Positions 43,901-54,700 of a stretch of 64,000 nt of DNA are shown piece after piece. Position 1 is the first letter of the stretch. Each line of letters opens with the position of its first letter. The DNA comes from a virus. Made by a program: the position numbers and the translations under genes. The DNA lies in the IMG/VR virus record IMGVR_UViG_3300044922_000409, positions 1 to 64,000 of that record; one strand, 5' to 3'. Under the pieces are notes generated by a model. It ran no database searches and was not told where the DNA came from. It saw only the letters and a program-made list of their open reading frames with translations.

Positions 43901-46900
43901 TAGTATCAGTGTATGAATATAGCACTACTGACGGATGTTTGATACCAGAAACACCTACTAAGTTAGGTATCTGGCCAAAATATGAACCAAAAATATTCTT
44001 AGATACTACATTATTAACTCCTTCAAGAATGATACAAGGACATGACGGTAGTTTAATATTAGCATATAACGACTATAGAGATGATTTGATTTTAGAATTA
44101 GAAAAGAGAATTTATAATAACATTAAAATTAAATATGATCCTACTATTTTTGATATATGTGATATGATTCCTAGTTATGCTCGAACTACTGATTATAGCT
44201 TAGACGAATTTAATTTAGTGTTATCTGCAAACTATTATCAATGGTCAACACATGTTAAAAAAGATTTTTCAATACCTTCATTACCTGGAACTAGAAATAA
44301 TCCTTTTACATTTAATTATAGCAGCAATTTTGCTCCAGATGGTCGACCAACACCTGGATTTTGGAGAGGTATTTATCAATGGGTGTATGATACTGATCGT
44401 CCACACTTATGCCCGTGGGAGATGCTAGGAATTAGCGAAGAACCAATTTGGTGGAGTACAGTATACGGATTGGCACCGTACACTAGTGATAATTTAGTGA
44501 TGTGGAATGATATTAGTAACGGATTGGTAAAAGAGCCAGATCAACCAATTGTTAAGAAAACTAAATTTGTTAAATCTTTTTTGATGAATTATTTGCCCGT
44601 TGACAGCAATGGTCGATTAGTTAGTCCATTAACAAATAATATTGCTAGCGGAACATCATCAAGTGATGTTCAATTATCCTTTAAGTTTGGTGATGTATCG
44701 CCAACTGAAGCTGCTTGGAGACGTCATTCACATTATCCATTTAGCGTATTAAAAACACTATTATTATTAAAACCTGCAATGACAATGGGATTAACACTAG
44801 ATAGAAACCGAATTGTTCGAAATTTAACAGATCAATTAATATATTTAGATACTGGTGTACGTATTAGACTGGCTGATATTAAATTGCCGAGTGTGTATTT
44901 AAGTAGCACCCGGGTACAAACTGCAGGTCTTATAAATTATTTGGTAAATTATATTGATTGTAATGAATTGTCGTTATACAATGAATATAAAAATAATTTA
45001 TCAAAAGTAACTGCGCAGTTATGTTATCGTGTTGGTGCATTTACTAGTAAAGAAAAGTTTAATTTATTATTAGAATCAAAATCACCGTCGTCAGTTGGCA
45101 ATATTTTTATACCACCAGAAGATTATAAAGTAATAATGAATACGTCATCTCCGATTGCATCATTAGTATATAGCGGTGTTACTATTACTAAAGTAGAAGG
45201 TGGATTCGAAGTTACCGGATATAGCAAAACCCAACCGTATTTTACATACTATGCTAGTTATTATAGCGGTTCAACTATTACAGTTGGCGGTATTTCTGCA
45301 GTATATTCCGTATGGACACCGTACCATTATTATGTAGTTGGATTTGTAGTTAAGTATAACAATTCATATTGGCAAACTAAAATTTCACATAATTCAACTG
45401 AATATTTTTCAATAGATCATTTCACACTGTTACCATCTATTCCGATTGTTGGTGGTTCTAAGGTTGAATTTAGAACACGTTGGGAGTCTACTGAAATAAT
45501 TGTACCATATGGTACTAAATTTTCGTCAATACAAGAAGTAACAGATTTTTTATTAGGTTATGGAAAATGGTTAACAGATCAAGGATTTGTATTTGATGAC
45601 TATAACGATCAGTTAGGGTCAGTATCCAATTGGGAAACTAGTGCTAAAGAATTTATTTTTTGGACTGCAAACAATTGGGGAGTATCTCAACAGTTATGGG
45701 ATGATTGGGTACCGGATATGTTAATTACCTTTGATACAATTGTTCGATATACCGGAGATTATTATCGTGCAATTAGAACAATGCAAGAACCAGTATTTAA
45801 TGAGACTGATTATGAATTAATAAACGGTCTTAGTTCTAATGGAAATTCAGTCATAACACTAAGTCCGGCTGCAACTAAACTGCAATTTAAAACTATTTTA
45901 AGTGTAGTAGACGATATTACTAATCCGGATTATGTGTATGAGATGTTTAATGCGCAAGGTAGTCCAATTCATTCTAATCTAGTAAATTCATATAGGTCAG
46001 GTAACATAGTAAGTTATTCCACTACTGATATTAACGCATACATTTATTGTGCTAGTTTTTACTTAGTGCAAAAAGAACATGTTATTGTGATGAATAATGC
46101 AACTATGTTTAATGATGTAGTTTATAATCCAGAAAGTGGATATAAACAAGACAAAATTAAAGTGTCCGGATATGTTAGCATTGAGTGGAATGGCTCATTA
46201 AATGTTCCGGGATTTATCGTAGACAGTGCAATCATACATGAATGGGAAATATGGAAAGATTATTCAGTAGGTGATATTGTTAAACACCAAACATTTTATT
46301 ATAGTGCAAGTAAATTTTTGTCAGGTACACAAAAATTTAATGATTTAGACTGGATTAAGTTAACAGAAAAACCAACTGCAAAATTATTGCCAAACTGGAA
46401 TTATAAAGCAACTCAATTTACTGATTTCTACAGTTTAGATAGTGACAATTTTGATGCAGCTCAACAAAAAATGGCTCAGCATCTTATTGGATACCAAAAA
46501 AGACAGTACCTAGAAAATATTATTCAAGATGACACTAGTGAATTTAAATTTTATCAAGGTATGATAATTGAAAAAGGTACAACAAATGTTCTTAACAAAC
46601 TTTTTGATGTTTTGAGTCTCGATGGTCAAGAAAGTATGGAGTTTTATGAAGAATGGGCAATTAGAACCGGACAATACGGCGCAAGTTCAGCATATAATAC
46701 TGTTGAATTTATATTAGACGAGGCATTAATAAGAACTAATCCGCAAGGAGTTGAATTAGTTACGACTACACAACAACTTGATGATCGTATTATTCGACAA
46801 ATTCCGTCTGATGTGTATGTAAAACCATTAGGATATACTCCGTATATTTGGCCTGCATTATCGTCAACGTCATCTATATTACGATCAAGCGGCCATGTTA

Positions 46901-49900
46901 GAGCTGATGAAGTAACAGTTACCATTCGATCACCTGAAGAGTTAACGACCCTTGATCCATCAGTATTACCTATTAACTCGTATGTGTTATGTACCTTTGA
47001 AAATGCAAGTTGGAATGTGTACCAAATTATATCATCTAAGTTATCACTTATTGCAATAACAATGATAGATGATACCACTGTAGAAATAACAGTTAATTCT
47101 TACATTAATTTTGATGTTGATTCATATGTTGGTATTAAACACAACTCGTTTAATTCATTTTATAAAGTAGTAAGTATCGGAACAAACAATTTTAGAATTA
47201 ACATAGCTGGATTAAAGATTCCGACTAATGTTAAAACTATTTCACTTGTTACTGCAAAATCTCGTCGTGTAAGTTCAATTGATAATATGAATTATACGTT
47301 AGCAGATTTAGGAACATCATCATTATTATGGGCAGATAACACATTAGCTAATGATCAGACATGGGCAACTTGGAAACATCAATCTGTTTATACAAGAAAT
47401 ACGGTGTTTAATCAACAGTTAATTGATAATTTAAAATTTGGAAAAAGCGTTGCATCAACTGCAGACGGTAACTTAGCAGCAATCACAACTGCGCTTGGCG
47501 AGGTTATGATCTACGATAGGTTAGGTAGTTCTAAACCATGGACTCTCCGCCAAGTAATTAATAAACCGTTTATATCATCAGTTACTCCTATTGCAGACAC
47601 AATTGCAACTGTTGTTGCTATATCTAAAGATGGTAAATGGCTAGCAACTGGATCACCAACTGCTAGTTTTGCAACGGTGTCGATGCCAATGACTGGTTTA
47701 AATGTAACTGATATTAACGGTTTAAATACCGAGTATCCTGGGCAAGGTGTTGTGTCAATATACGAAAACACCAATAACATGTTTACATTAGTTAACACAG
47801 TTACGAGCCCAATGCCACAGTCGCATGAAAATTTTGGATTAACTTTAGAATTTAGTATCGGTGCATCGCAATCATTGTTTGTAGGAACATCTCGTAGTTA
47901 TAGTACAGTTTATCGATTGCAGTATATAGAAACAATCCGTGCAGGTACATTGTATAATCCAAATGGCAGTACTTCAACTTCTATTCAAGTTTCGACAACT
48001 GTTGATATTGTACCTGGCATGCGTATTAGAGGTACAAATATTGATAACATTGTAACCGATGTTATTGATGATACAACTATCGTTCTTAATACGCCGTTGT
48101 CTGCAGATCCTGATGGTAATTTAATATTTTCTACATTAGAATGGAACTATTGTAATGAAGTATATTATAACGATCAGCCTGGTAGCAACTATGGTAAATT
48201 AATTAGGGTGTCAGCCGATGGCGCCATTTTAGTAATTTCTGCACCATATGGGTATGGGGTGTTTAGTTCCGGTCAGGTATACATATATGAATACGATATT
48301 ATGTTAAATTCTTACATACTGTTAACGACGTTGTCATCAACTAGTTCAAATTCACATAGTATTATGATGGAACAGTATGGTCAAAGTATTACGGTATCAA
48401 ATAACGGTGAATACATAGCAGTATCAACACAAATGAACACGTACACAGTTAACAGTAACTTACAGTGGGTACAGATGGCATCAATCGGAATAGTGTATAT
48501 TTATGAACGTAACGGAAGTGACTATAACTTGTATTATGAACCGATTGCTGCATCAGATATTACTAGCGGCTTTGGTACAGACATTCAATTCACAAATGAT
48601 TATTCAACACTTGTAATTTATAGTCAAAATACAGATAACACACACCGAATGTCTATTGATGCTGGCACAACTACATTTGATGCAGCAGAATTAGATACGA
48701 TTAATACTACTACTATTACATATACACTTACTGAGTTTGGCGGCATTGACGTCTATGATCGGTATGGACTGAGTTGGGTTATTAGTGAACGATTAACTAC
48801 TTTATCATTATCTGAAGATGGATACGGAACATCTATTGTTGCAACACCGGACAGTATACTAGTTAGTTCACCGTTTGCAGAAACTAGAGTTTCACAGTAC
48901 ATTAATTTGCAAACTGGCATCGTATACGATTATGTTAAACCGACCAACCAGTACAGTTGGACAATAAATCACTATCCTGTTGCCAAACCCGATGTAAAGA
49001 AAATTAAACAAGCATTTTTATATAATAGATCAACTAACAAATTAATAAAGCATTTAGATCTAGTTGATTCGTTACAAGGTAAAAATTCAAGTATTGCTGA
49101 TCAGGAAATTAAATTTAAATCGTTTTACGATCCAGCAGTATACAGTTCGCAAGTAGACAATCCAACATGGGTTAATGACGGTCTTGTAAATATAGATGAT
49201 GGAATAGCATGGACTACAAATCAAGTAGGTGCATTATGGTGGGATTTAAGAACAGCTAAATTTATTGATAGTTATACGGATGATGTAGTTTATAGAAACA
49301 GTACATGTAGTACACTTGCATTTGGTGCATCGATTGACATATATGAATGGGTTGAAACAGATCTATTACCGTCGGAGTGGGATGCAGAGGCAGACACTGA
49401 AGCAGGATTAGCAATTGGTATAAGTGGAAAGTCGTTATATGGTGATAATGCATTTAGTTACTGTCAACGATATAATAAGTTAACTCAACGTCTTATAAAC
49501 ACTTATTATTTTTGGGTTAAGAATAAAATAACAATACCGTCAATTCCGGGAAGAAATTTGTCAGCAAATACGGTATCTAATTTAATTGCAAACCCGCGAG
49601 GCGCAGGGTACGAGTATTTGGCATTAACTGGATTAAATTCGTTTAGTTTAGTAAATGTAAAATCACTATTACATCATACTGATGCGGTATTATCAGTTGA
49701 GTTTTGGAATGGCAATACTGTTGATCAAAATATTCATTCACAGTGGAAACTTATTAGCACTTCTCCTAGAACAACTATACCTGCAAATATAGAACAAAAA
49801 TGGTTTGATAGTTTGTGTGGGAAAGATTTAGGAAATCGAGTAGTGCCTGATCAATCGCTGCCAGTTAAATTGCAATATGGAATTGAAAATCGCCCACGCC

Positions 49901-52900
49901 AAAGTATGTTTATTAATCAATACGAAGCATTAAAGCAACTAATTGAGCAAACTAACATAGTGTTACGCTCAAATTTAATAGTTGATACTCGTAATATGGC
50001 AAACTTGCACAAGTATGATGAACTTCCAAGTGTAACACGCGGATTATACGACGACATTATTGATACTGATTTAGAATTACGATTTGCAATTGCAAAGTCG
50101 TATATTAAACCAGAAATTACACCAATAATAACAGATAGTGCAATTACTGGAATTATCGTAGTGTCTCCTGGACGCGGGTATTTAATAGCTCCGTATTTTA
50201 CAGTTATTGGCAGCGGTACAGGTGCAATTATTAAATCGGTAATTAATGTAGCTGGTCAAATCATTGGTTGTGAAATTATAAGATCAGGAGTTGGGTATAA
50301 TAGTACTACTACATTAGATATTAGAGATTATTCATTATTAGTTAAAAGTGATTCTGCATCAAATAACGGATGGAGTATATACGCGTATCAATCAGCTACT
50401 GAAACATGGAGTAAGACACTATCTCAAACTTATAATACTACCCGATATTGGGATTTAATTGATTGGTATGCAGATGGATATACACAATTTACAGCAATTA
50501 CTCATTCAATTAATACATATGCTGATTTAAATTTGATTAGTGTTAAAATTGGAGAACATGTAAAAATAAACACAACAAGTTCAAATCGATGGGTTCTGTT
50601 AAAAAAATATGCAAATGTAACATCAGTTGACTGGACACTTTCATATAAAGTTATTGGTAGTCAAAACGGTACAATTCAATTTAACTCATTATTATATGAT
50701 TTTAACGATACAGTAATTGGGTATGATGGATTGTTGTATGATTCTGGAGTATTTGATAACGGCGCATCAACCGAGTTACGGATAATTTTAAATTCAATAA
50801 AGGACGATTTATTAATTGACGACTTAAAATCACAATATTTAAGTTTATTTTTCTCTAGCATTCGATATGCAATGTCTGAACAGACATATATTGATTGGAT
50901 TTTTAAAACAAGTTTTGTTAATGTGACTCACAAAGTCGGTAATTTACATCAGTCAGTTACATATCGTAATGATAATTTATCAAATTTTGAGGATTACGTA
51001 TCAGAAGTAACACCGTATAGAAGTCAAATTAGAGAATATGTAAGTTTATATAATAATATTGATGTAGGTAAATTTGCAGTAACCGATTTTGATATGCCAC
51101 CTGCAATTATCAATGGTAGTATTGCCCCTGTAGTTGCGGTAATTAACAGTGATGATGAAATTATAGTATCCTCTGGAAATATAGATAGTTATCCATGGAA
51201 AAGTTGGGCCGATACTGTAGGTTTTTCAGTAGTATCAATAAAATTATTAGATGGAGGTTCTGGATATGTGTCTGAACCGACTATTAAAATTTCTGGAGCA
51301 TCCGGTTCAGATGCTCATGCAACTGCATTTATTTTAAATGGTAAAGTAAATCGAATTAATTTGATAACATATGGCTCAAAATATTTGTCAATACCGACTA
51401 TTTCGTTTGAAGGTGGGTTACGTGCAGGCGGAGTTTCTGCAAGCGCAATTGCAATTTTAGGAAACAGTGTTGTCCGATCTAATCTAGTTGCTGTTAAATT
51501 TGATAGAGTTACATCAACATACGATGCAATTACATTATCTCATACAGAAACATTTGTTGGAACCGGATCAAAATTGCAATTTCCGTTAATATGGGTTCCG
51601 AATGTACAAATTGGGTATTCTAGCGTAACAGTTAATGGAATTTCGGAATTGCGTGATAACTATACACTTCGAATTGTTACTTCTAATATTAACGGAACTG
51701 TAAAGTATTCTGGATCAATAACATTTGTAACAGCACCACCTGTTGGATACGAAATTAATGTAACATATATGAAAGACGTGTCGATGTTAACAGCTGCTGA
51801 TCGTATCCAGTATTTTTATAATTCTCCAGATGGCGGATTAGGACATGAACTATCACAGTTAATGACCGGTGTTGAATACGCCGGTGTGATACTTAGCGGA
51901 AAAGATGTTAATACTGCAAACGGTTGGGGAAGTGGCGGTTATTATACTGATAAATGGGATAGTTATAAATCGGTAATTGATGATTACAGTATAACAGTGT
52001 CTGCTGATGTGCATGATATTCAAATGCCATATGTACCAGTAGTTGGTACTATGCTAAATGTATATTATTATCCAGTAAGTATTGCAGATACATTTAATAC
52101 TGATGGTAGAACGTTAACTTACACCTATTCTAATTATGAACAAGTTCCGACTGTTAATTTATATAAGGTTGTATCAACTTCATTAGTAACTGCAGCTTTA
52201 AGTGATATAATTTATGTAACTTCGGTATACGGCATTAATGTTGGTGATACAGTTACTGATTTTACTAATATCAAATGGACTAAATTATTAAAAGCAACGT
52301 CTACTAGTATTGCTAACGGACATTATTATGTAACATTATCATCGATTGATCAGTTAACTATCGGTATGCCGTTATTATTCTTAGGTAATGAATTTAGCAA
52401 TTTGCAAGACGGATATACATATTATGTTAAAACTATCAGTGCTACTAACCGTATTACAATTAGTGGCACAGTAAGCGGACCTGAAATTGTATTAACTGCT
52501 GATACCGGTAGTATGACAGTAGTAGTTGGTGCATTCAAGTATGATACTACTGTAATTGAAGTTAATAAAATAACTAATGCTGTAACATTATCTCAACCAG
52601 TAAGTACTATTATATTAGAAAATACTTCATTAAAATTTGGTCGAACATTGTCAAAGTATCAAGATTTAGCAAATATCAGTAGAACTAAATTTACATTAAT
52701 GAAAAAATTACCAATTGGCATGATTATAGAAGTATCGGGTACAAGAGAAGCTATTAGACTTGATGATGATAATTATGGTAATATAACTACTATACCTAAA
52801 AATACTAATGCAATCATGTCACCGTATATTGCAGACGGTACCGGCGATATGATTATTATACCTACTAATTATGTAGATGTATACGGAAACACTCGTACAT

Positions 52901-54042
52901 TTACTGTTTCAGCAGGTGACAGGTTTGTGATTCGTAAATCAACTAGTAGCGGCTCTGAAGAATTAATTGATATCGATTCTGCTATTTCGGGGGGCACTTT
53001 TGCAATTGGCTCAGCTGCTGGGATTGCAGCTGATGACATTATCATCGATGGCGATATGTTAACAAATCAAGACACGCACGCCGGACCTGAAGAAGTAGTA
53101 CCCGGACAGGTAATTGATGCAGTTGCTATTACTATATTTGATACAAACGTATCCGGATCGTACATGCAGTTTAAAGACATGTTAAATCGTACACATTTTA
53201 AACGGTTAAACGCATTTAAATATACTACATTAACTACAGCTATATCACAAACTAGTACTACTATAACAGTAGCTGATGCAACAACGTTTGATTTACCAAA
53301 TCCAACAGGTAATAAACCGGGTGTAATTTATGTTAACGGTGAACGAATTGAGTTTTTTACAATTACCGGAAATGTATTAGGGCAATTGCGTAGAGGTACA
53401 TTAGGAACTAGTATTCCTGTAACCCATCCGATAGGTACTAATGTACAAGAAATTAGTACCGGCGAATCGATGCCGGTATCTGATCAAATTATTATGGACC
53501 AGTATGAATCAGATGGTACTAATTTACTTACTATTGCAATTTCTCCTACTAAATCAAAAGATATTTGGAAAACATCAATACCTAATGCTGCATCATACGG
53601 CCAATGTAACGACATTGATGTATATATTGGCGGATATGACGAATCAATATGGGGGTCGTTAGTTTCATATACTGACGGAATGATAGTTAAACACAATAGC
53701 TATACATATAGATGTGTCGAAGATCACATTAGCAGTAGTAGCTTTAGTACAGATATTTCTAAATGGATATTTTTTATTGGTAATATAAAATTAAAAAAAT
53801 CTCCATACAGTATACATAATAGTAATATTAATGCAACAAGTCCCGAGGGTGATATTGCGTTTGATGCTGATTTTTCAGTAGATGGTAAATCTAAGCAAAT
53901 TCGATTAACTAATGTTTTACCGATTGGAACTCAAGTTACTGTTATTAAACGGACAGGAATGTCTTGGAACTTACCAACTACATCTGCAGTTATATCAACG
54001 TTCTTAAATGCAGTACCTGGAAGTCAGTATCTTAACAATTAA
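40975..54042 (+). CDS. Giant baseplate-associated virion protein
   Basis: A single uninterrupted ORF of 4355 aa. The N-terminus contains NFLPSYYRTDTNKKFLHATI (about 24-43), NGYIGRLNAKA and YSWDPHIDWDKFVNFQDYYW (about 128-147), which I recall from very large structural proteins following gp6 in aquatic T4-like phages. In order: mixed beta domains; Trp/Tyr-rich repeats of WKDYSVGDIVKHQTFYYSAS type (about 1750-1790); a seven-blade-like propeller (about 2150-2630) with blades such as GKSVASTADGNLAAITTA and GQSITVSNNGEYIAVS; two GxGYxxxPxIxIxG units (about 3065 and 3430); and a C-terminal carbohydrate-binding-like segment. It occupies the gp7 position and may replace gp7 and fibre parts. Function inferred. 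Confidence 0.8.
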   Translation: MVNKKITLPRSTATDTSNSDNTANFLPSYYRTDTNKKFLHATINQLTQPGTVKKVNGYIGRLNAKASSSADIFINAPTQVRQNYQLEPGLVITDNIDNTVYLKDYQDYINQLRVNGANVFDHSRLNNQEFYSWDPHIDWDKFVNFQDYYWLPNGPNTISISHAATTDQSVFTVTIDTAGLDSAYVFTPNGFNRNPTITLYRGKTYEFNIHSTDNVFSFKTIRTEGTLNRYITPTLDNNSITSGKIIFTVPYNAPDVLFYVSESNIDLGGTISILDINTSGFIDVATEIIGKQSFQMPNGKLLSNGMCLLFTGEVTPALYATGKFYVEGVGTAIKLIPERDLEIIAPYTTSEMILFDATPFDTTPFSDATTFAGNPDYIVINRSSTDKNQWSRYNKWFHKSVIETSAAINGITATVDQSMRAVRPIIEFDANLKLFNFGTTAITDISIIDRYTTDAFSTIEGSLGHTVDNIPLQHGQRIIFTADTDQLVANNVYRVEFIDVKHTTDGFGVSNSRQIRLVLELKPSENQVVLVQQGTISQGTMFWYNGNTWISAQQKTKLNQPPLFDVVDSNAISFGNGAVYPGTTFKGTSVFSYKVGTGIADSKLGFPLSYKNINNIGDINFNFTLLTDMFQYDQSSNTITKTTDVGYLIKTVNGHVNYVNGWQTSSVSNVQPAVRIYRNSEMTNNFDIDIFDTLPALIDISVRVYINGMRSPASNWVIKTTATSVTVGQVPLTQYQIVFNTPVLLTDCVTIKVYSRTPINTNGFYEIPINLQHNPLNGVLTEFTLGEVIDHVDSIIDNIYTGTSFVGIFPGLSNLRDLGNVTQFGTKFVQHSGPLSLPMYHLTSANNVINAIEKSRDDYCKFKRAFMVLAETLGVDTHPINHVNLILRTLNADVPATAPYYFSDMVPYGAYSKIDVTVRDPESNIFSLSKVFSLSELSTSAVLIYVNDRQLLHGKDYTFSNQGFVIVTALLNVADVVSVYEYSTTDGCLIPETPTKLGIWPKYEPKIFLDTTLLTPSRMIQGHDGSLILAYNDYRDDLILELEKRIYNNIKIKYDPTIFDICDMIPSYARTTDYSLDEFNLVLSANYYQWSTHVKKDFSIPSLPGTRNNPFTFNYSSNFAPDGRPTPGFWRGIYQWVYDTDRPHLCPWEMLGISEEPIWWSTVYGLAPYTSDNLVMWNDISNGLVKEPDQPIVKKTKFVKSFLMNYLPVDSNGRLVSPLTNNIASGTSSSDVQLSFKFGDVSPTEAAWRRHSHYPFSVLKTLLLLKPAMTMGLTLDRNRIVRNLTDQLIYLDTGVRIRLADIKLPSVYLSSTRVQTAGLINYLVNYIDCNELSLYNEYKNNLSKVTAQLCYRVGAFTSKEKFNLLLESKSPSSVGNIFIPPEDYKVIMNTSSPIASLVYSGVTITKVEGGFEVTGYSKTQPYFTYYASYYSGSTITVGGISAVYSVWTPYHYYVVGFVVKYNNSYWQTKISHNSTEYFSIDHFTLLPSIPIVGGSKVEFRTRWESTEIIVPYGTKFSSIQEVTDFLLGYGKWLTDQGFVFDDYNDQLGSVSNWETSAKEFIFWTANNWGVSQQLWDDWVPDMLITFDTIVRYTGDYYRAIRTMQEPVFNETDYELINGLSSNGNSVITLSPAATKLQFKTILSVVDDITNPDYVYEMFNAQGSPIHSNLVNSYRSGNIVSYSTTDINAYIYCASFYLVQKEHVIVMNNATMFNDVVYNPESGYKQDKIKVSGYVSIEWNGSLNVPGFIVDSAIIHEWEIWKDYSVGDIVKHQTFYYSASKFLSGTQKFNDLDWIKLTEKPTAKLLPNWNYKATQFTDFYSLDSDNFDAAQQKMAQHLIGYQKRQYLENIIQDDTSEFKFYQGMIIEKGTTNVLNKLFDVLSLDGQESMEFYEEWAIRTGQYGASSAYNTVEFILDEALIRTNPQGVELVTTTQQLDDRIIRQIPSDVYVKPLGYTPYIWPALSSTSSILRSSGHVRADEVTVTIRSPEELTTLDPSVLPINSYVLCTFENASWNVYQIISSKLSLIAITMIDDTTVEITVNSYINFDVDSYVGIKHNSFNSFYKVVSIGTNNFRINIAGLKIPTNVKTISLVTAKSRRVSSIDNMNYTLADLGTSSLLWADNTLANDQTWATWKHQSVYTRNTVFNQQLIDNLKFGKSVASTADGNLAAITTALGEVMIYDRLGSSKPWTLRQVINKPFISSVTPIADTIATVVAISKDGKWLATGSPTASFATVSMPMTGLNVTDINGLNTEYPGQGVVSIYENTNNMFTLVNTVTSPMPQSHENFGLTLEFSIGASQSLFVGTSRSYSTVYRLQYIETIRAGTLYNPNGSTSTSIQVSTTVDIVPGMRIRGTNIDNIVTDVIDDTTIVLNTPLSADPDGNLIFSTLEWNYCNEVYYNDQPGSNYGKLIRVSADGAILVISAPYGYGVFSSGQVYIYEYDIMLNSYILLTTLSSTSSNSHSIMMEQYGQSITVSNNGEYIAVSTQMNTYTVNSNLQWVQMASIGIVYIYERNGSDYNLYYEPIAASDITSGFGTDIQFTNDYSTLVIYSQNTDNTHRMSIDAGTTTFDAAELDTINTTTITYTLTEFGGIDVYDRYGLSWVISERLTTLSLSEDGYGTSIVATPDSILVSSPFAETRVSQYINLQTGIVYDYVKPTNQYSWTINHYPVAKPDVKKIKQAFLYNRSTNKLIKHLDLVDSLQGKNSSIADQEIKFKSFYDPAVYSSQVDNPTWVNDGLVNIDDGIAWTTNQVGALWWDLRTAKFIDSYTDDVVYRNSTCSTLAFGASIDIYEWVETDLLPSEWDAEADTEAGLAIGISGKSLYGDNAFSYCQRYNKLTQRLINTYYFWVKNKITIPSIPGRNLSANTVSNLIANPRGAGYEYLALTGLNSFSLVNVKSLLHHTDAVLSVEFWNGNTVDQNIHSQWKLISTSPRTTIPANIEQKWFDSLCGKDLGNRVVPDQSLPVKLQYGIENRPRQSMFINQYEALKQLIEQTNIVLRSNLIVDTRNMANLHKYDELPSVTRGLYDDIIDTDLELRFAIAKSYIKPEITPIITDSAITGIIVVSPGRGYLIAPYFTVIGSGTGAIIKSVINVAGQIIGCEIIRSGVGYNSTTTLDIRDYSLLVKSDSASNNGWSIYAYQSATETWSKTLSQTYNTTRYWDLIDWYADGYTQFTAITHSINTYADLNLISVKIGEHVKINTTSSNRWVLLKKYANVTSVDWTLSYKVIGSQNGTIQFNSLLYDFNDTVIGYDGLLYDSGVFDNGASTELRIILNSIKDDLLIDDLKSQYLSLFFSSIRYAMSEQTYIDWIFKTSFVNVTHKVGNLHQSVTYRNDNLSNFEDYVSEVTPYRSQIREYVSLYNNIDVGKFAVTDFDMPPAIINGSIAPVVAVINSDDEIIVSSGNIDSYPWKSWADTVGFSVVSIKLLDGGSGYVSEPTIKISGASGSDAHATAFILNGKVNRINLITYGSKYLSIPTISFEGGLRAGGVSASAIAILGNSVVRSNLVAVKFDRVTSTYDAITLSHTETFVGTGSKLQFPLIWVPNVQIGYSSVTVNGISELRDNYTLRIVTSNINGTVKYSGSITFVTAPPVGYEINVTYMKDVSMLTAADRIQYFYNSPDGGLGHELSQLMTGVEYAGVILSGKDVNTANGWGSGGYYTDKWDSYKSVIDDYSITVSADVHDIQMPYVPVVGTMLNVYYYPVSIADTFNTDGRTLTYTYSNYEQVPTVNLYKVVSTSLVTAALSDIIYVTSVYGINVGDTVTDFTNIKWTKLLKATSTSIANGHYYVTLSSIDQLTIGMPLLFLGNEFSNLQDGYTYYVKTISATNRITISGTVSGPEIVLTADTGSMTVVVGAFKYDTTVIEVNKITNAVTLSQPVSTIILENTSLKFGRTLSKYQDLANISRTKFTLMKKLPIGMIIEVSGTREAIRLDDDNYGNITTIPKNTNAIMSPYIADGTGDMIIIPTNYVDVYGNTRTFTVSAGDRFVIRKSTSSGSEELIDIDSAISGGTFAIGSAAGIAADDIIIDGDMLTNQDTHAGPEEVVPGQVIDAVAITIFDTNVSGSYMQFKDMLNRTHFKRLNAFKYTTLTTAISQTSTTITVADATTFDLPNPTGNKPGVIYVNGERIEFFTITGNVLGQLRRGTLGTSIPVTHPIGTNVQEISTGESMPVSDQIIMDQYESDGTNLLTIAISPTKSKDIWKTSIPNAASYGQCNDIDVYIGGYDESIWGSLVSYTDGMIVKHNSYTYRCVEDHISSSSFSTDISKWIFFIGNIKLKKSPYSIHNSNINATSPEGDIAFDADFSVDGKSKQIRLTNVLPIGTQVTVIKRTGMSWNLPTTSAVISTFLNAVPGSQYLNN

Positions 54043-54063
54043 ACTAACAGTTAATATTACTTG

Positions 54064-54070
54064 ATAAATA
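54064..54070 (+). promoter_or_regulatory. Late promoter for the 202-aa gene and fibres
   Basis: TTGATAAATATATG contains ATAAATA, 20 bp before the ATG at 54091, with AAGAGAGAA as ribosome site. It lets the fibre genes be expressed independently of the 13-kb giant gene. Confidence 0.6.
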
Positions 54071-54090
54071 TATGATAAAGAGAGAACACT

Positions 54091-54699
54091 ATGCAGAATA
54101 AAGATATAACAGGATTACATATAGAAGGACACATTAAAATATATGATCCCATTAGTAAAGAAGTATATGTGAATAAACGAAATGCAATTCATTACGAAAA
54201 TATAAGTATTGCATTAGCAAAAAGTATAGCTGACAGAGGACAGGGATTTATTTATGAAATGGGGTTCGGTAATGGCGGAACAACCGTTGACCCAACTGGC
54301 ATTATTACATATTTAACACCTAATAGTTCAGGTTCAAATGCAAGTTTGTATAATGAAACATATTTAAAAATTGTAAATGATCGGTCTATTAATAATACTG
54401 ATCCTACTAGAAATTTTATTGAAACTCGCCATGTTACTGGAATGAATTATACTGATGTATTTGTTACATGTTTATTAGATTATACAGAACCAACCGGTCA
54501 AGAGGCATTTGACACATCGTCAAGTAACAACGGAACATTTGTTTTTGACGAATTAGGATTAAAATCATACAATGCAGACGGCACTAGTATGTTATTAACT
54601 CACGTTATTTTTCATCCTGTACAAAAATCATTAAATCGATTAATACAGATTGATTATACCGTTCGTATACAAAGTTTAACAAGTATAGCAGGAGTATAA
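54091..54699 (+). CDS. Conserved virion structural protein (baseplate/fibre adaptor)
   Basis: A 202-aa protein with a compact, non-repetitive sequence: HIKIYDPISKEVYVNKRNAI (about 14-33), IYEMGFGNGGTTVDPTGIIT (52-71), and a C-terminal block FVFDELGLKSYNADGTSMLL THVIF (about 150-175). It begins a late transcript and is followed after one base by the first of three related fibre genes. I recall relatives next to baseplate genes in marine T4-like phages but no named function. A collar between the giant protein and fibres is a plausible role. Confidence 0.7.
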   Translation: MQNKDITGLHIEGHIKIYDPISKEVYVNKRNAIHYENISIALAKSIADRGQGFIYEMGFGNGGTTVDPTGIITYLTPNSSGSNASLYNETYLKIVNDRSINNTDPTRNFIETRHVTGMNYTDVFVTCLLDYTEPTGQEAFDTSSSNNGTFVFDELGLKSYNADGTSMLLTHVIFHPVQKSLNRLIQIDYTVRIQSLTSIAGV

Positions 54700-54700
54700 T

